Assembly (NCBI GenBank): GCA_007135385.1
Contig: SLIY01000182.1
Location: 1-5,081, forward strand
Length of the DNA stretch: 5,081 nucleotides
Source: Leptolyngbyaceae cyanobacterium CSSed165cm_216
Lineage (GTDB): Bacteria > Cyanobacteriota > Cyanobacteriia > Phormidesmidales > Phormidesmidaceae
Direction of reading: 5' to 3'
Both the position numbers and the translations under genes were made by a program. Under the pieces are notes generated by a model. The model did no database searches. It saw nothing but the letters and a program-made list of their open reading frames with translations, and was not told where the DNA came from. Shown here in pieces: positions 4,768 to 5,081 of the stretch (position 1 is its first letter; every line of letters starts with the position of its first letter).

Positions 4768-5081
4768 CTACATATCGGGGGAATCTGGCAGCAACGGGTG
4801 ATCGTCATTGGCGTCAATGGTTTGGGGCATGTCGCTGTTATCCAGCACCAGCTCGGGGTCAAAGTTGAGTCCCAAGACCTCCACTAACGCATCTTCGTCA
4901 GAGTTGAGTTGGTAGAAAGGCACCATCAAGTTCGACAGTTTGGGTTCCAGGGCGTTGACTACCCCCAGCACCAAAAACGAAGACGGACGCCGCCCCCCAT
5001 CTGGGGTACGCACCGAGGTCTGCTGCATTTGCAGGGTTAGCCAGGCTCGGTTCGACTGGACGTAATCCAACCACTTCTGAC
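4768..5081 (-). CDS. second DUF5331-type protein, N-terminus outside the window
   Basis: The frame is open from the window edge to a TAG at 4768-4770, giving 104 complete codons. It reads QKWLDYVQSNRAWL, then PDGGRRPSSFLVLGVVNALEP and VEVLGLNFDPELVL, matching the downstream gene block by block (KWLxYxxxNRxW, DGxRRPSS, LGVxxxLEPxL, VLGLNxxP). An internal TTG at 5070 is not the true start, because the conserved Lys-Trp-Leu block begins before it; roughly ten residues are probably missing. After the conserved part comes a short acidic tail (DANDDHPLLPDSPDM), shorter than in the paralogue. It lies 62 bases upstream of that paralogue on the same strand, so it is presumably the preceding gene of the chl operon, with chlL expected further upstream. 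Function unknown. Confidence 0.82.
   Translation of the reverse strand, partial: QKWLDYVQSNRAWLTLQMQQTSVRTPDGGRRPSSFLVLGVVNALEPKLSNLMVPFYQLNSDEDALVEVLGLNFDPELVLDNSDMPQTIDANDDHPLLPDSPDM

Noticed and set aside
4602..4862. An 86-residue minus-strand frame bridging the two DUF5331-like genes.
   Set aside because: It overlaps both conserved genes in another frame and its Trp/Cys/Pro-rich composition is typical of a shadow frame.

Overview
The window comes from a cyanobacterium. It carries chlN, a subunit of dark-operative protochlorophyllide reductase, next to two proteins of the cyanobacterial DUF5331 type, and it has two exact GCGATCGC (HIP1) sites, the octamer over-represented in many cyanobacterial genomes. 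I cannot name a genus; the gene order would suit a Leptolyngbya-like lineage. Every convincing gene lies on the minus strand, so transcription runs from right to left.

Right part (about 2840-5081): a chlorophyll-biosynthesis operon segment. From upstream to downstream it holds a partial DUF5331-like gene cut by the window edge, a second complete DUF5331-like gene 62 bases later, and chlN 28 bases after that. chlL is expected just beyond the right edge. chlN ends in a hairpin with a U-tract.

Middle (about 2040-2830): a REP-associated tyrosine transposase (RAYT) gene flanked by three near-identical 33-base palindromes, one 6 bases past its stop and two in tandem between its start and chlN. The two copies on the chlN side are followed, in the chlN reading direction, by a five-base T run, so they also work as tandem terminators. 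The stem shows a compensatory C-G/T-A exchange between copies.

Left part (about 1-1980): an AT-richer stretch with three small, closely spaced genes of unknown function. Two encode proteins with glycine/alanine-rich hydrophobic hairpins and the third a soluble protein. Upstream of them, on the plus strand, is a decayed fragment resembling the end of a Uma2-family nuclease domain. A possible further gene starts at the extreme left edge. The block looks like an accessory insertion downstream of a conserved photosynthesis operon, with the RAYT/palindrome unit at the junction.
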